Shown: positions 9,616-19,599 of the stretch, piece after piece
Layout of the letters: each line of letters opens with the position of its first letter
Position numbering within the stretch: position 1 is the first letter of the stretch
NCBI GenBank assembly: GCA_030601885.1
Contig: JAUWAU010000028.1
Coordinates: forward strand, 1 to 64,000
From: Armatimonadota bacterium
GTDB taxonomy: Bacteria > Armatimonadota > Zipacnadia > JAUWAU01
Length of the DNA: 64,000 nt
Direction: 5' to 3'
Position numbers and translations under genes: made by a program
The notes under the pieces: model-generated
What the model was told of the DNA's origin: nothing
Database searches by the model: none
What the model saw: only the letters and a program-made list of their open reading frames with translations

Positions 9616-10905
9616 TCACGGCGCAGGCTCGTGTAGCCCGGCCGCGGGTTGGGCGTGAGATAGCGGAATCCGGTGCTGGCGGGCGTAGCGCTCGGCACGG
9701 GCGATGCGCTTGGCCAGCGACGGGTGCGAGTAGAGCCAGAACTCGACGAAAGGCGGCGGCTCCGGGTCGGAAAGGTTGGCCTCCGACAGCCGGCGGAACG
9801 AGGCGATCGTCGCCTCTGGGTCCTGCGTCACCTCGAGGCAGTGCAGATCGGCCTGTGTCTCGATATGGCGCGATGCCGCATTCCCCGCCGGTCCCAGTAA
9901 GAACCCGATGACGACCGCCAGAAGTGCCAGCAGCGGGAAGCCGGCCACGTCATCCACTCCGCCAACGCCGAGACGTGTCGGCAGATGGGATACGAGCACC
10001 GGCGCGATGCGGCTCACCAGCAGCGCCGTGAGGCTGATGATCCCGACGGCCGTGAGCACCCCGTACCATACGTGGCGCTTCACGTAATGGCCCATCTCGT
10101 GGGCCATCACCGCCTCGATCTCCCGCGGCGGCATCGCCTCCAGGAGCGTGTCCCACAGCACGATGCGCTTTGTGCCGAGCAGCCCCGTGACGAAGGCGTT
10201 CAGCTTGCGCGTCTGCTTGCTCTTGTCCACCTGGTAGACGTCCCGGGCATCGATGCCGTGCTGGTGGGCCATCCGCAGGATCCGGTCCTTCAGCTCGCGG
10301 TCCTCCAGCGGCGTGTACTTGTTGAACAGCGGGTCGATGACGATGGGTGCAACGACCACGAGAAACACGGCCAGCGGCAGCGACGCCGCGCCGAACCACA
10401 GCCACCAGTGCTGCGGGCTGCGGCCCATGAGCCAGTACACCAAGCACAGCGTCGGCACGCCGATGACCAGCGCGACGAGAAAGCCGAGCCACTCCTCCCA
10501 CAGCCAGCCGCCGAGGGGCTGGGCTGAGAGGTGATACTTGTGCTCGATGGCGTACCCGGCGTAGAGCGAAAAGGGAAGCTGCAGCAACGCCAGGGCGCCC
10601 AGGCAGATGCCGAAGTACAGGGCGCGCGCTGCCAGGGGATGTCCGAAGGCGCTCTCAGCGACGCCCCGCAGCAGCGTGGAAAGCCCCGAGAAGAGGATGA
10701 GGGCCAGGGCGGCCAGAGTCCATGCGACCTGGACGAAGGCGAGGATGTTGCGCGTGCGGGAGTATGACTTGATCTGCGCCTGTCTATCCGCGCCCGTTTC
10801 GTTTGCGACCGAGTCAGTGGATTCGGCGAAGGCCGAGCGCGCCGCGAGCCATGGGCTGCTCAGCAAGGCGGCTATGACGGCCGCATAGCAGAGGGCACGC
10901 CTCAT
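9616..10905 (-). CDS. M48 family metallopeptidase (Ste24/CAAX protease-like)
   Basis: VMAHEMGHYVKRHVWYG zinc motif, multiple TM segments, ETQADLHCLEVT. Confidence 0.88.
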   Translation of the reverse strand: MRRALCYAAVIAALLSSPWLAARSAFAESTDSVANETGADRQAQIKSYSRTRNILAFVQVAWTLAALALILFSGLSTLLRGVAESAFGHPLAARALYFGICLGALALLQLPFSLYAGYAIEHKYHLSAQPLGGWLWEEWLGFLVALVIGVPTLCLVYWLMGRSPQHWWLWFGAASLPLAVFLVVVAPIVIDPLFNKYTPLEDRELKDRILRMAHQHGIDARDVYQVDKSKQTRKLNAFVTGLLGTKRIVLWDTLLEAMPPREIEAVMAHEMGHYVKRHVWYGVLTAVGIISLTALLVSRIAPVLVSHLPTRLGVGGVDDVAGFPLLALLAVVIGFLLGPAGNAASRHIETQADLHCLEVTQDPEATIASFRRLSEANLSDPEPPPFVEFWLYSHPSLAKRIARAERYARQHRIPLSHAQPAAGLHEPAP

Positions 10906-12254
10906 GGGGCGGCTGCTCCATCTGCAGGCTCACCGGTCAGGCCCCAGACGTAGCCGCCGGTAATGGTCACGTCAACGAGGGAGCCCTTGAGCGACGTCCG
11001 GCAGGGGAAGACAACGAGCTTGTTGGCTCGCGTGCGGCCCTGCATGCGCCCGGTGCGGCGCTTGTCCGGACCCTCGACGAGCACCTCCACGCACTGCCCT
11101 GCCAGGGCACGGTTCTTTGCCCGGCCCATCTCGTTCTGCAGCCCCACGAGACGCTCCAGCCGCCTCTGCTTCTCCGGCTCCGGGACCTTGTCCGACATAT
11201 TGGCTGCCGCCACGCCGGGCCGATCGTTGTACTTGAACATGAAGGCCTGATCGAAGCGGATACGCTCCATGGCCTGCAGCGTGTGCTCGAACTGCTCCGG
11301 CGTCTCGCCGGGAAAGCCGACGATCATGTCCGTGGTAATCGCCACGCCGGAGATGACCTCTCGCGCCCGATCGATGAGTCGGAGGTACTCGCCCAGCGTG
11401 TAGCGGCGATTCATGCGCCCGAGGACCTCGTCGTCCCCCGACTGCAGCGGCAGATGCAGATGCTCGCACACGTTCTCGAGGTCGGCCACGGCCCGGAGCA
11501 GCTTCTCCGAGCAGTCCTTTGGGTGCGAGGTGGTGAACCGAATCCGCTCGATGCCCGCCACGTCATTCACGAGTGCGAGCAGATCGGCGAAGTCGATGTC
11601 CAGGTCCATGTCGGCTCCATAGGCGTTCACATTCTGACCCAGGAGCGTGACCTCGATAAAGCCCGCGTCGGCCAGCCGCCGCACTTCGTCAACGATGTCT
11701 TCAGGCAGTCGGCTCCGCTCCGGACCACGGGCGTACGGGACGACGCAGTAGGCGCAGAAGTTGCTGCACCCATACACGGCCGTAACCCACGCACCGACGC
11801 CGGCATCTCGGCGCTCCGGCAGCCCCTCAGGAACGATGCGGTGCAAGTCGAGCAGCTCGGCCGGGCGCGACGGGCCTTCCTCGCCGCCGTCTTGTCTCGC
11901 CCGGACCGCCTCCGCCAGAGCGGCATACTCCCGCGGGCCGACGATCAGGTCAACGAAGGGGGCGCGCTTCTTTATCTCATCGCTCACGATCTGCGCCATG
12001 CAGCCCGAGACGACGATGAGCATCTCCGGGCGCCGTTCCTTCAGCCGCCGCAGCTCGCCCAGCCTGCTGAACACCTTCCGGTGGGGTTTGTCCCGCACCG
12101 AGCAGGTGTTGAGCACCACGACGTCGGCATCCTCCGGCCGCTCTGCCGGCTCGTAGCCGAGCTCGGACAGCACGCCCGCTATCGTCTCGGAGTCGTGCAC
12201 GTTCATCTGGCACCCATACGTGTGCACGAACATACGCTGCCGCTTCTCAGTCAT
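10902..12254 (-). CDS. miaB: tRNA-2-methylthio-N6-dimethylallyladenosine synthase MiaB
   Basis: VHTYGCQMNVHDSE; radical SAM CSNFCAYCVVPYARGPERSR; C-terminal TRAM domain; 4-bp overlap with the M48 gene. Confidence 0.93.
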   Translation of the reverse strand: MTEKRQRMFVHTYGCQMNVHDSETIAGVLSELGYEPAERPEDADVVVLNTCSVRDKPHRKVFSRLGELRRLKERRPEMLIVVSGCMAQIVSDEIKKRAPFVDLIVGPREYAALAEAVRARQDGGEEGPSRPAELLDLHRIVPEGLPERRDAGVGAWVTAVYGCSNFCAYCVVPYARGPERSRLPEDIVDEVRRLADAGFIEVTLLGQNVNAYGADMDLDIDFADLLALVNDVAGIERIRFTTSHPKDCSEKLLRAVADLENVCEHLHLPLQSGDDEVLGRMNRRYTLGEYLRLIDRAREVISGVAITTDMIVGFPGETPEQFEHTLQAMERIRFDQAFMFKYNDRPGVAAANMSDKVPEPEKQRRLERLVGLQNEMGRAKNRALAGQCVEVLVEGPDKRRTGRMQGRTRANKLVVFPCRTSLKGSLVDVTITGGYVWGLTGEPADGAAAP

Positions 12255-12435
12255 TGCGCTACCAGCCCTAAGTTCCTTGGGCGCAATCGAACGATACGGG
12301 GTCATGATACGGTACGAATCAGGACACAGTCAAGCGAGGTGGCACGAGGGAACAACCCCTGGCACAATAGGTGGCAAGAGGCTCTTGCACGTGAGGGTCG
12401 CCTTGCTCCTGGTGCGGAGAGAACCGTCTCACCAC

Positions 12436-15400
12436 TCACCGCACGTCCTGCGTCATCGCAATGCCGTCAATCCACGCCTCGCCCTCGGCCTTGAGGCTGT
12501 TGCGGTTGATATTGATACGCACTCGTCCCAGGGACAAGGCCTCAGGGTGGGCCTCGATGATCCACCGCTGCCAGCCGTCGGCGTCCGGCTCCCCCACCGT
12601 CCCCTTGAAGCTCTGCGGCGCCACGTCGCCCGACAGCGGCTCACAGGAGAGCGAGAAGCTGGGGTACACGTCGCCCTCGGTGCGGACCCAGCCCTCGATG
12701 CGCACCGTAGCGCCGGCTTTCAGGACGATGTCGTCTGACTCGAGCGGCACGCTGAAGCCCGGCCGCGGATTCTCCCGCGTTATGACCACGTGCAGGCTCT
12801 GCTCCCCTTCTTTCTTCACGGCGCGATCCATGAGCAGGGCCTTCTCGCGGATGGGTTTCCAGACGTTGCTGGTGGTCGCCTTCACCCGCCATGCACCCCA
12901 GTGCTTGGTGCCCTGCTCGAAGCCGGGATTGGCCAACTGCTCGTGGGCCATGCCCAGCATGACCTCCAGCGCCGCCTTGTAGTGCACTTCTTCCTCTTCC
13001 TGGCCGAACCCGGCCTCCCGTGCCTGCTGCAGGAACACCGCGGCCAGGGCGTACAGCGGATCGGCGTATTCGCGGCTGAGAATGGCCGCGTACACCAGCG
13101 TCATGCCCATCTCCAGATGCCGCTTGTCTCCCGTCCACCGGTAGGCATATCCCAGAGCCGGGAACAGCATGTTGCCCCGGTCGCCGATCTTGCCCTCGAC
13201 GATGGTGCGGATGATGCGCTGGTCCGTGGTGAGCGGGTTGTCCCGGAAGTACTCGGGCCGGCTGTGCTCGTAGGGCTGCACGCTCATCGCCACCGCGGTC
13301 TCCTCCGCCATGAACTGCTCCCACTGCGCATCCCCCGTTGCCAGCCGCATCTTGGCGATGCTGTACAGGCCATACCAGGGGACGAAGTTGGCCGGATAGA
13401 TCCACGTGCCTTGGCTGCCGCTCTGGAAGAGGCCGGGGAACGGCGTCTCCGCTGCCGCGAGGCTGCGGCGCTGGAAGTCGCATATCTCGTGATACTTCGC
13501 GAGGAGGGCCTCGTCGCCCGTGAGCATGTACAGGTCCGCCATGTTGTCGAGCACGCGAGTGACCGTCCGGCCTCCCTGCGTCAGCGAATCAAGCGACAGG
13601 TTCTTGAGGTACTCCGCATGCAGCAGCGCCACTTCCATCGACCGCCGCTCGCCCGTGGTCATGTAGTGATCCAGAAGGCTCTGGATCCAGGCGTGCGACG
13701 TGCTCTTGCCGCCGAGCGTGTGGCTCGGATTGTGGGTGATAGTCGCCCCGGAGATCTGATGGATGTCGATATCCCGATAGTGCCGCGCTGCCGCCTGAGC
13801 GATGGCGAAGAACTCCGGCCTTCCCGTCCGGATATAGTGCAGCCACATGGCGTGTCCGCGCTGCGTCTCGAGGTTGCACCAACCGCCGTCGCCGTACGCA
13901 TCGCCGTAGTTGAACTGCCCATAGCAGTCGCCGCCTGCCAGAGACTCAGGGTTCATTCGCCCCAGGCACGCCGGGCTTTCCACGGCCTTCTCGAAGCGCG
14001 GGAACGGGCTTTCGGCGTGGGGCAGAATCTGGCCGCCAAACACGCCGCTGCGGCAATACACCTCCGGCGAAGCCGCCAGGCGAGCCGGCCCCATCATGCG
14101 CTCGGGCGCAGTGGCCTTCGGGCCCAGCCACAGATTCACGACATACGTCTTCGACATCCCCTGCGTCAACTCGACGGCTTTGAGGCTGGACGGCCAGAAC
14201 GACACCGTCAGCCCATCCCGGTCCACCGACAGCTCCATCGGATGATTCTGCCACCAGTCCTCCACGGCCACTTGCAGCACCTGCTCGCCCAGGTCGAGCT
14301 CAGCCCACCCGGCGGCCTTGCCGTCGAACGTCTCGACCTTTCCGTCCGCGCCCTGCAGTTCGTAGAAGTACCTCCTGTCCACATCGAGCTGCGTGATAGA
14401 GGCAGGACCAGCGCTGACATCGACCTCGTGCACTGCGTCGCCCTCGCCGATGAAGCGGACACGCCTCACACTGCCGTCTCCCAAGGGCAAGCGCCATTGT
14501 ATGCCGCGGACGGCGACGCTCCGCGACGCGTTGGTATTGATCCACGTGTACTCGAGCCGAACGAGCGGCTGCGCGCGGAACACGTGCACCCGCGCCACAT
14601 ACGAGAGCAGATGCTCGCCCTGGGCCGACCGGTGGTCGCCCTCGATGCGCACGGTCGCCTGCAGCGGGCCGGCATCCTCGACACGAACAGAGGCAACATC
14701 TCCGTCCGTGGACGAGAACTCCCGCCCGTCCAGGGACGTCACCACGAATCCGGCCGCGCCGCTTCCTCCAAGCTCCGGGCCGCCGAAGTGCCGCTTGTCG
14801 ATATTGACTTGGAGAGCCTCGCTCTGTATCCGCACGGCGCCGTCCGATTCGTGCACTCGCAGTGGCTCGCCCAGGTGTCGAGGAGGCGGCCTGCTGCCGT
14901 ATAGCAGACCCCATCGGCCGCGGCCGTCGCTTTCCGCCACCAGCTCGGCGCATTTGACGGAGCCATCGCCCTTCCACCGGGCGAGGACCCGAGTCTGGCT
15001 TGGCACCAGTGTCGCGCCCGCTCCCGCGATGTGCCAATCCCCCGTTTCCCAACACTCTCCCTGCGGCAGAGAGACGGCGCCGCGCATTGGCCAGCCTCGA
15101 GGCAGCGACGCTGCATCCTCCAGCGCATGCAGCGCTACGTGGCCGCTCTTGCGTGGCCCGCTCTGCTGCGCTGCAGGTGGCTCGGGGACGGCTGGGTACA
15201 AGGGACTGCGCAGATTGTCCAGGCGCTCGTAGGACATCAGCGAGGCGTTCGAGCCGAATAGCGTCGCCACTCCCCCGTTTTCGAATTGCACCGCGTCCAG
15301 CCGCAGCTCACCCTCCTCAAGCGACTCCACCGTCAGATCCACCGGCCCCAGGACGCCGCGGTTGCGGACGGGTGGCACGTCCACGGTCATCGAGTAGCGT

Positions 15401-16287
15401 TCCCAGTCCGTGCCGACGGTGACGTCCTTGGTCTCCGTGTCAGTCACGAACGGCCTGCCCTGGCGATACGTGGCCACCGAGATCCGCGCCTCGTGCCCCG
15501 CGCTTGCCGCCTTCAGGTACACAGAGAATGTGTACAGGCCCGAGCCGCGTGCATGAATCTCGCGCTGGAGCACGAATGCGCCCGGGGTCGTCGTCGCGAG
15601 GCACTGCTCGCCGTCGAACGCCCCGTCTCGCACGACGCGCCAGGGCGTTTCGGATTCGCGGTAATCGCCGCATCGGTGCCATGTCTGCAGCGGAGAGCCG
15701 TCCGGTCGCTCGATCTCAAAGCCGGCGTCCATGAGCAAGTTCTGCATTTGGTTCCACCTGGCCAGCGCGTCTTTGCTGGGCTGAGCGACGAATTCGATCT
15801 TCGTGATGTGAATGGATTTGCCCTCGCCGCGCACGTAGATGCCGATGGTGAAGGGCGCCGAGCCGCTCCACCCAGTGCGACTTGGCAGATGCACGATGTG
15901 CACTCCGTCCCCCGGCGTCCAGTCCAGGACCACTTGCTTGTCCTGCAGCGCGCCGTTGATGAGCTTGACCATGAAGGGCCCTTCGGCCTGATCCACCTGC
16001 GCCACCAGGTAGGGGAAGCGGTCCAGGTCCACCTCGCCGATCCCGCGGAAGCACGACCCGTAGTAGCTTTCCTCGCCCGCTTTCAGGACCGCCCCCTCGG
16101 GCCCCTCGGCGATAGTGGCATTATGCGGCCCGCCCCAACCTCCCGTTGGATGGTCGGCGGTCCACATCTCCACCGTAACGCCCGCCTGCGCGTCGGCGGG
16201 GACGGTCCGGCCACAGAACACGCCGACGCAGAGGCTGAGCCAGCACGTCGCGATCGTATGGTAGGGCATGAACGGTGCGCGTTTCAT
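12436..16287 (-). CDS. Large secreted exo-rhamnogalacturonan lyase (YetA/PcRGLX)-like protein with flanking carbohydrate-binding-like regions
   Basis: ORF 12436..16332; probable start 16287 with signal peptide. RGWPMRGAVSLPQGECW...VLARWKGDGSVKCAELV resembles the PcRGLX/YetA N-terminal region; jelly-roll-like segments at both ends. Confidence 0.5.
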   Translation of the reverse strand: MKRAPFMPYHTIATCWLSLCVGVFCGRTVPADAQAGVTVEMWTADHPTGGWGGPHNATIAEGPEGAVLKAGEESYYGSCFRGIGEVDLDRFPYLVAQVDQAEGPFMVKLINGALQDKQVVLDWTPGDGVHIVHLPSRTGWSGSAPFTIGIYVRGEGKSIHITKIEFVAQPSKDALARWNQMQNLLMDAGFEIERPDGSPLQTWHRCGDYRESETPWRVVRDGAFDGEQCLATTTPGAFVLQREIHARGSGLYTFSVYLKAASAGHEARISVATYRQGRPFVTDTETKDVTVGTDWERYSMTVDVPPVRNRGVLGPVDLTVESLEEGELRLDAVQFENGGVATLFGSNASLMSYERLDNLRSPLYPAVPEPPAAQQSGPRKSGHVALHALEDAASLPRGWPMRGAVSLPQGECWETGDWHIAGAGATLVPSQTRVLARWKGDGSVKCAELVAESDGRGRWGLLYGSRPPPRHLGEPLRVHESDGAVRIQSEALQVNIDKRHFGGPELGGSGAAGFVVTSLDGREFSSTDGDVASVRVEDAGPLQATVRIEGDHRSAQGEHLLSYVARVHVFRAQPLVRLEYTWINTNASRSVAVRGIQWRLPLGDGSVRRVRFIGEGDAVHEVDVSAGPASITQLDVDRRYFYELQGADGKVETFDGKAAGWAELDLGEQVLQVAVEDWWQNHPMELSVDRDGLTVSFWPSSLKAVELTQGMSKTYVVNLWLGPKATAPERMMGPARLAASPEVYCRSGVFGGQILPHAESPFPRFEKAVESPACLGRMNPESLAGGDCYGQFNYGDAYGDGGWCNLETQRGHAMWLHYIRTGRPEFFAIAQAAARHYRDIDIHQISGATITHNPSHTLGGKSTSHAWIQSLLDHYMTTGERRSMEVALLHAEYLKNLSLDSLTQGGRTVTRVLDNMADLYMLTGDEALLAKYHEICDFQRRSLAAAETPFPGLFQSGSQGTWIYPANFVPWYGLYSIAKMRLATGDAQWEQFMAEETAVAMSVQPYEHSRPEYFRDNPLTTDQRIIRTIVEGKIGDRGNMLFPALGYAYRWTGDKRHLEMGMTLVYAAILSREYADPLYALAAVFLQQAREAGFGQEEEEVHYKAALEVMLGMAHEQLANPGFEQGTKHWGAWRVKATTSNVWKPIREKALLMDRAVKKEGEQSLHVVITRENPRPGFSVPLESDDIVLKAGATVRIEGWVRTEGDVYPSFSLSCEPLSGDVAPQSFKGTVGEPDADGWQRWIIEAHPEALSLGRVRININRNSLKAEGEAWIDGIAMTQDVR

Positions 16288-16315
16288 CGTCCGCTGCCTC
16301 CGTCGCTGCTTTAGG

Positions 16316-16342
16316 GGCGGGCGTAGGCACACCCGCTCTACA
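16316..16342 (+). repeat. Degenerate hairpin element (ggcgggcgt-aggc-acacccgct-CTACA)
   Basis: Same aggc loop and CTACA tail as hairpin 2 of the element at 26880..26936. Confidence 0.4.
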
Positions 16343-16359
16343 CAACGGCACGGGCGGCT

Positions 16360-18189
16360 CTACCGATGCAAGTCCAGCAGCAAGCGTCGTTCGCCCTTCC
16401 GGATGACGAGCTTCCCCGAACCCCACTCCTGCTGAATGAATGGCGTATCGAAGGCCATTCTTGGCATGAGGTCGATGGGCCTGCCATTGACCGTCGGGAG
16501 CGCGCTGCCATCGGCGTTGAGCGACAGCACTGGGCCATCGTCGCCGGCGAAATAGGTGATGCGCCGGCCGTCCGTCGTCGGGGTTATATGGCCGACCTTC
16601 TTGCGGAAATCGGCGAAGGAGCCGTTCTCGGCCTCCGAGCCGCCGTGGAAAACGATCGCCGCGCGCTCGTCGTTGACCCTGATCGTATTCTCATCCACCC
16701 ACTCCCAACCCCCGGACGACACCGTGACCCGCAAGTACGCGTTTCCGTGGCGCACGAATACGGAGCCGCTCTCCTCGATGCGCTCATCGAGACCCGGAGC
16801 GAAGTAGACGTACGGTTCCAGGTTGTACTTGTGGCGACCTGGGTTCTTGCAGAGCATCATGACATTGCGGTGCTGCACGGCGACGAACGCGTCGTAGGTC
16901 TGCGGCTTGTCCTTGCGCGTCGAGCCGCAGTAGGCGAACACGCGCGCGTCCGGATGGCCGCGAAAGATGACCCCCTGCCAGCGATTCTGGGCGCTGATGC
17001 CGGTGTACTCGACCGACGGGTCGATCATGCAGCAACCCAGCACATACTCCGGCGTGTGGTATCCGTAGCGCAGCACCTTGCCCGTAGGCCGGGCGCTGTA
17101 GGTCCCGTCGGGTGTTTCCTCGTCGCCCGGGTCGCCAGGTCGGCGCGATATTGCCTCGTAGGTCCCGCGCCCGAGCCGGTCCAGCCCGATATCGAGCACC
17201 ACGTCCGGCACACGGTACGTGCTGGTGAACGCGAACACGGAGCACGGATTGGTCGCGATGGGCTGAAAGCCGAAGTAGGGGTACTGATAGGCGAACATGC
17301 CATCCTGGGTGCCGCGGCGGGAGTAGTTGCCCTGATACACTCGAGCCTTGCCCCCGCCGCGGATGCCGTCAATCTGATCCTCGGCCCAATCGGCCCACAC
17401 CAAGTCCAGCAGCATCTTGGCCTTCCGGCGCACGCGCTCGTCGGTCGCGAACTGCTCCAGATTGTAGATCCCCGTCAGTGTATACTTCTGATACGTCGGC
17501 GAGGCGATCTCGATGAACAGCCCGTGCCGGGCGCGCTCGTCGAGGTAGCGCTCGAAGTACTTCAGCCACGCCCGGTAGTGCTCCGCGGGCGTTCCCCCGG
17601 CATCGTACGTGAGCCGGGCATACTCCGGCTCGCGGCTCAACACCAGCGCCCCGAATAGGTACGTGGTCTTGTACATTATGTCGTGGTTCTCGCTGCCGAC
17701 CAGCCACCACGTGTCCTTCGGGTCGGCATCCACCAGTTTGCTGTGCGACTTGACGAACTCCCAGGTGTGCCACAGCAGAGCGCGCTCGGCGCTGCGGGTC
17801 AGGCGACCGGGGAGGGGTTGGCCGTGGCTGCCGTAGAGGAGCAGCAGTCGGTGCGCCTGCTGCAGACGCCAGTGGTCCATGGGTTCGTATTTGCGCGACG
17901 TGCCCTCGGCCGTTGGCCCCATGGCTGTGAGCATTCCATTGGCGGCATCGACGCTCTCGTTGAGCCACAGTGCGGCGATGGCATAGACCAGGTCGCCCCA
18001 CTGCGTACCGAGCTTGGGGAAAGGTTTCTGGACGGCGCGCCGGAGAGCGGCAAGGCGCCTGGCCTCGAATTCCTGTCTTGCTTCCGACACGGCGTCAGAC
18101 ACTGCCGGGGGCCCGGTTGCGAGTGCCAGAGCGCCCGCCACGGCGCGGGCGACTAACGCCCCACGCAGTAGAGTGCTTGCGTCGTTCAT
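16360..18189 (-). CDS. Secreted protein of unknown function, heparinase-like alpha/alpha-toroid suspected
   Basis: ORF 16360..18294; start MNDAST at 18189 with signal peptide; no family recognised with confidence. Confidence 0.45.
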   Translation of the reverse strand: MNDASTLLRGALVARAVAGALALATGPPAVSDAVSEARQEFEARRLAALRRAVQKPFPKLGTQWGDLVYAIAALWLNESVDAANGMLTAMGPTAEGTSRKYEPMDHWRLQQAHRLLLLYGSHGQPLPGRLTRSAERALLWHTWEFVKSHSKLVDADPKDTWWLVGSENHDIMYKTTYLFGALVLSREPEYARLTYDAGGTPAEHYRAWLKYFERYLDERARHGLFIEIASPTYQKYTLTGIYNLEQFATDERVRRKAKMLLDLVWADWAEDQIDGIRGGGKARVYQGNYSRRGTQDGMFAYQYPYFGFQPIATNPCSVFAFTSTYRVPDVVLDIGLDRLGRGTYEAISRRPGDPGDEETPDGTYSARPTGKVLRYGYHTPEYVLGCCMIDPSVEYTGISAQNRWQGVIFRGHPDARVFAYCGSTRKDKPQTYDAFVAVQHRNVMMLCKNPGRHKYNLEPYVYFAPGLDERIEESGSVFVRHGNAYLRVTVSSGGWEWVDENTIRVNDERAAIVFHGGSEAENGSFADFRKKVGHITPTTDGRRITYFAGDDGPVLSLNADGSALPTVNGRPIDLMPRMAFDTPFIQQEWGSGKLVIRKGERRLLLDLHR

Positions 18190-18227
18190 TCTCTGGGCCC
18201 TCTGTGTTCTCTGTCGCCGCCGGGAAG

Positions 18228-18536
18228 TGCCGAGGCAGCTCTTCATGGCCCCTTGGGCCACCCGGAAACGATGAAGATTGCTGTGCTGGCCCATCTGTCA
18301 GGGATCGACAGAGGGACGGCAGCGAGCCACGCTCCGTCGCCATAGCGGCTATGGCGCGTCGGCGACAGGTGCTCGCCTACAGAAAGGCACACGACCGAAT
18401 CTTCGAGGCAGCTCTTCATGGCCCTGTTGGGCCACCCGGAAACGATGAAGATGGGCCCGGCGGGGAGCTGGGGGCCGCCGGAGCAAGCTGCTCCGGCTAC
18501 AACGGGTGGGCCGACGGGCCGAATCTTCGAAGCAGC
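18228..18536. repeat. Intergenic cluster of palindromic elements
   Basis: ~48-bp direct repeat at 18231..18278 and 18404..18452, each with TCTTCAT..ATGAAGA and TGGCCC..GGGCCA inverted repeats; hairpin CGCCATAG-cgg-CTATGGCG at 18338..18356; GCCGGAGCA-agc-TGCTCCGGC-TACAAC at 18477..18503. Confidence 0.75.
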
Positions 18537-18770
18537 CTACGAGGGGTCCTCGCGGCCTTCTTGCGCCTCGCCTCCGGCAAGGGCCTCCTCGATGGTCACG
18601 AGGCGCTCCTCGAGCTTGGCGATGGCCTCGCGGATGGCCTGGAACCCGTTAGCGATGTCCAGAGGGTAAACGCCAGCGGCGGCCATGGAGCCACGCAATC
18701 GGCCGTCAATGTCGGTGTGTTTGATCCATAACGCGTCCGAGATTTCGGTGCGACGGCGCTCTTCAGGCAC
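18537..18770 (-). CDS. Small conserved-looking protein, probably in operon with thiE
   Basis: GTG 18770 preceded by AGGAGGGA; 77 aa: VPEERRRTEISDALWIKHTDIDGRLRGSMAAAGVYPLDIANGFQAIREAIAKLEERL... Confidence 0.45.
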   Translation of the reverse strand: MPEERRRTEISDALWIKHTDIDGRLRGSMAAAGVYPLDIANGFQAIREAIAKLEERLVTIEEALAGGEAQEGREDPS

Positions 18771-18789
18771 TCGCTGTTCCCTCCTACGA

Positions 18790-19518
18790 TTATGAACCTG
18801 GTGATGCGGCTCCGCGGACAGCAGCCACCAGTGCAGCGGCCGCCGCCGCCGGATCGTCGGCCTCGGATATCGCCGTGACAACGGCGGCAAGATGTGCGCC
18901 GCCAGTTATCACTTCGCCGATGTTCTCCCGCGTAATGCCCCCAATGGCGCACACGAGGACCTTGACAGCGCCCTTCACCGGAGCCAAGGCGCCCGGCCCG
19001 ATCGCGTCCTTTTCCGGCTTCGTCGGCGAGGCGAACATCGGCCCGACGGCTACGTAGGTTGCGCCCGCCTGCGCGGCCTTCACTGCAAGCTCCGGCGTTT
19101 GCGTCGTTGCGCCGATGATAGCGGCCGGGCCAAGAATCCTTCTCGCGTGCGCCACCGGCAGATCGTCTTGCCCCACGTGGACCCCATCGGCTCCCACCGC
19201 GAGGCACACGTCCGCGCGGTCGTTGATGATCAGCGGCACGCCGCCACGTCTGCACACTTCCAGAACGCCAGCCGCACGCTCCACCAACTGGCGGGCGCTG
19301 CTGCCCTTCAGGCGAAGCTGCACCATGCCGACGCCGCCCTCGATGGCTCGTGCCACCAGGGACGCGAGATCAATGTCAGGCCGCGACGGCGTGATGAAGT
19401 ACACCGGCGACCTGACGCCGATGGCGGCCAGGTCCTCGGCCTCCGAACGCTCTACTCCGCCGTGACGTTCACTTTGCCCAGCAGAATGTGCGGGCACTTC
19501 ATGCCTCCCCACACCCAA
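18790..19518 (-). CDS. thiE: Thiamine phosphate synthase ThiE (true start probably downstream of the ORF start)
   Basis: YFITPSR, GVGMVQLRLKG, LIINDRADVCLAVGADGVHVGQDDLPV, ATYVAVGPMFASPTKP, VCAIGGIT. Confidence 0.9.
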   Translation of the reverse strand: MGVGRHEVPAHSAGQSERHGGVERSEAEDLAAIGVRSPVYFITPSRPDIDLASLVARAIEGGVGMVQLRLKGSSARQLVERAAGVLEVCRRGGVPLIINDRADVCLAVGADGVHVGQDDLPVAHARRILGPAAIIGATTQTPELAVKAAQAGATYVAVGPMFASPTKPEKDAIGPGALAPVKGAVKVLVCAIGGITRENIGEVITGGAHLAAVVTAISEADDPAAAAAALVAAVRGAASPGS

Positions 19519-19599
19519 CGGCTGGTGCTCTCGAGCGCATCGGTTGTCCGTGGGAGAGGCGACCCGGCGGGTCGCACGGGTCGCTCGACAATCCGGGCG

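Noticed and set aside
12790-14904. 704-aa plus-strand ORF
   Set aside because: Antisense to the YetA/PcRGLX-like gene, Arg/His/Pro/Ala-rich with no domain; same logic applied to 6644..8122, 8210..9574, 11283..12494, 16366..17658, 18892..20613 and 29249..30433.
18228-18536. CRISPR array
   Set aside because: Only two copies of the 48-bp unit at a large interval, no regular spacers and no cas genes in the window.
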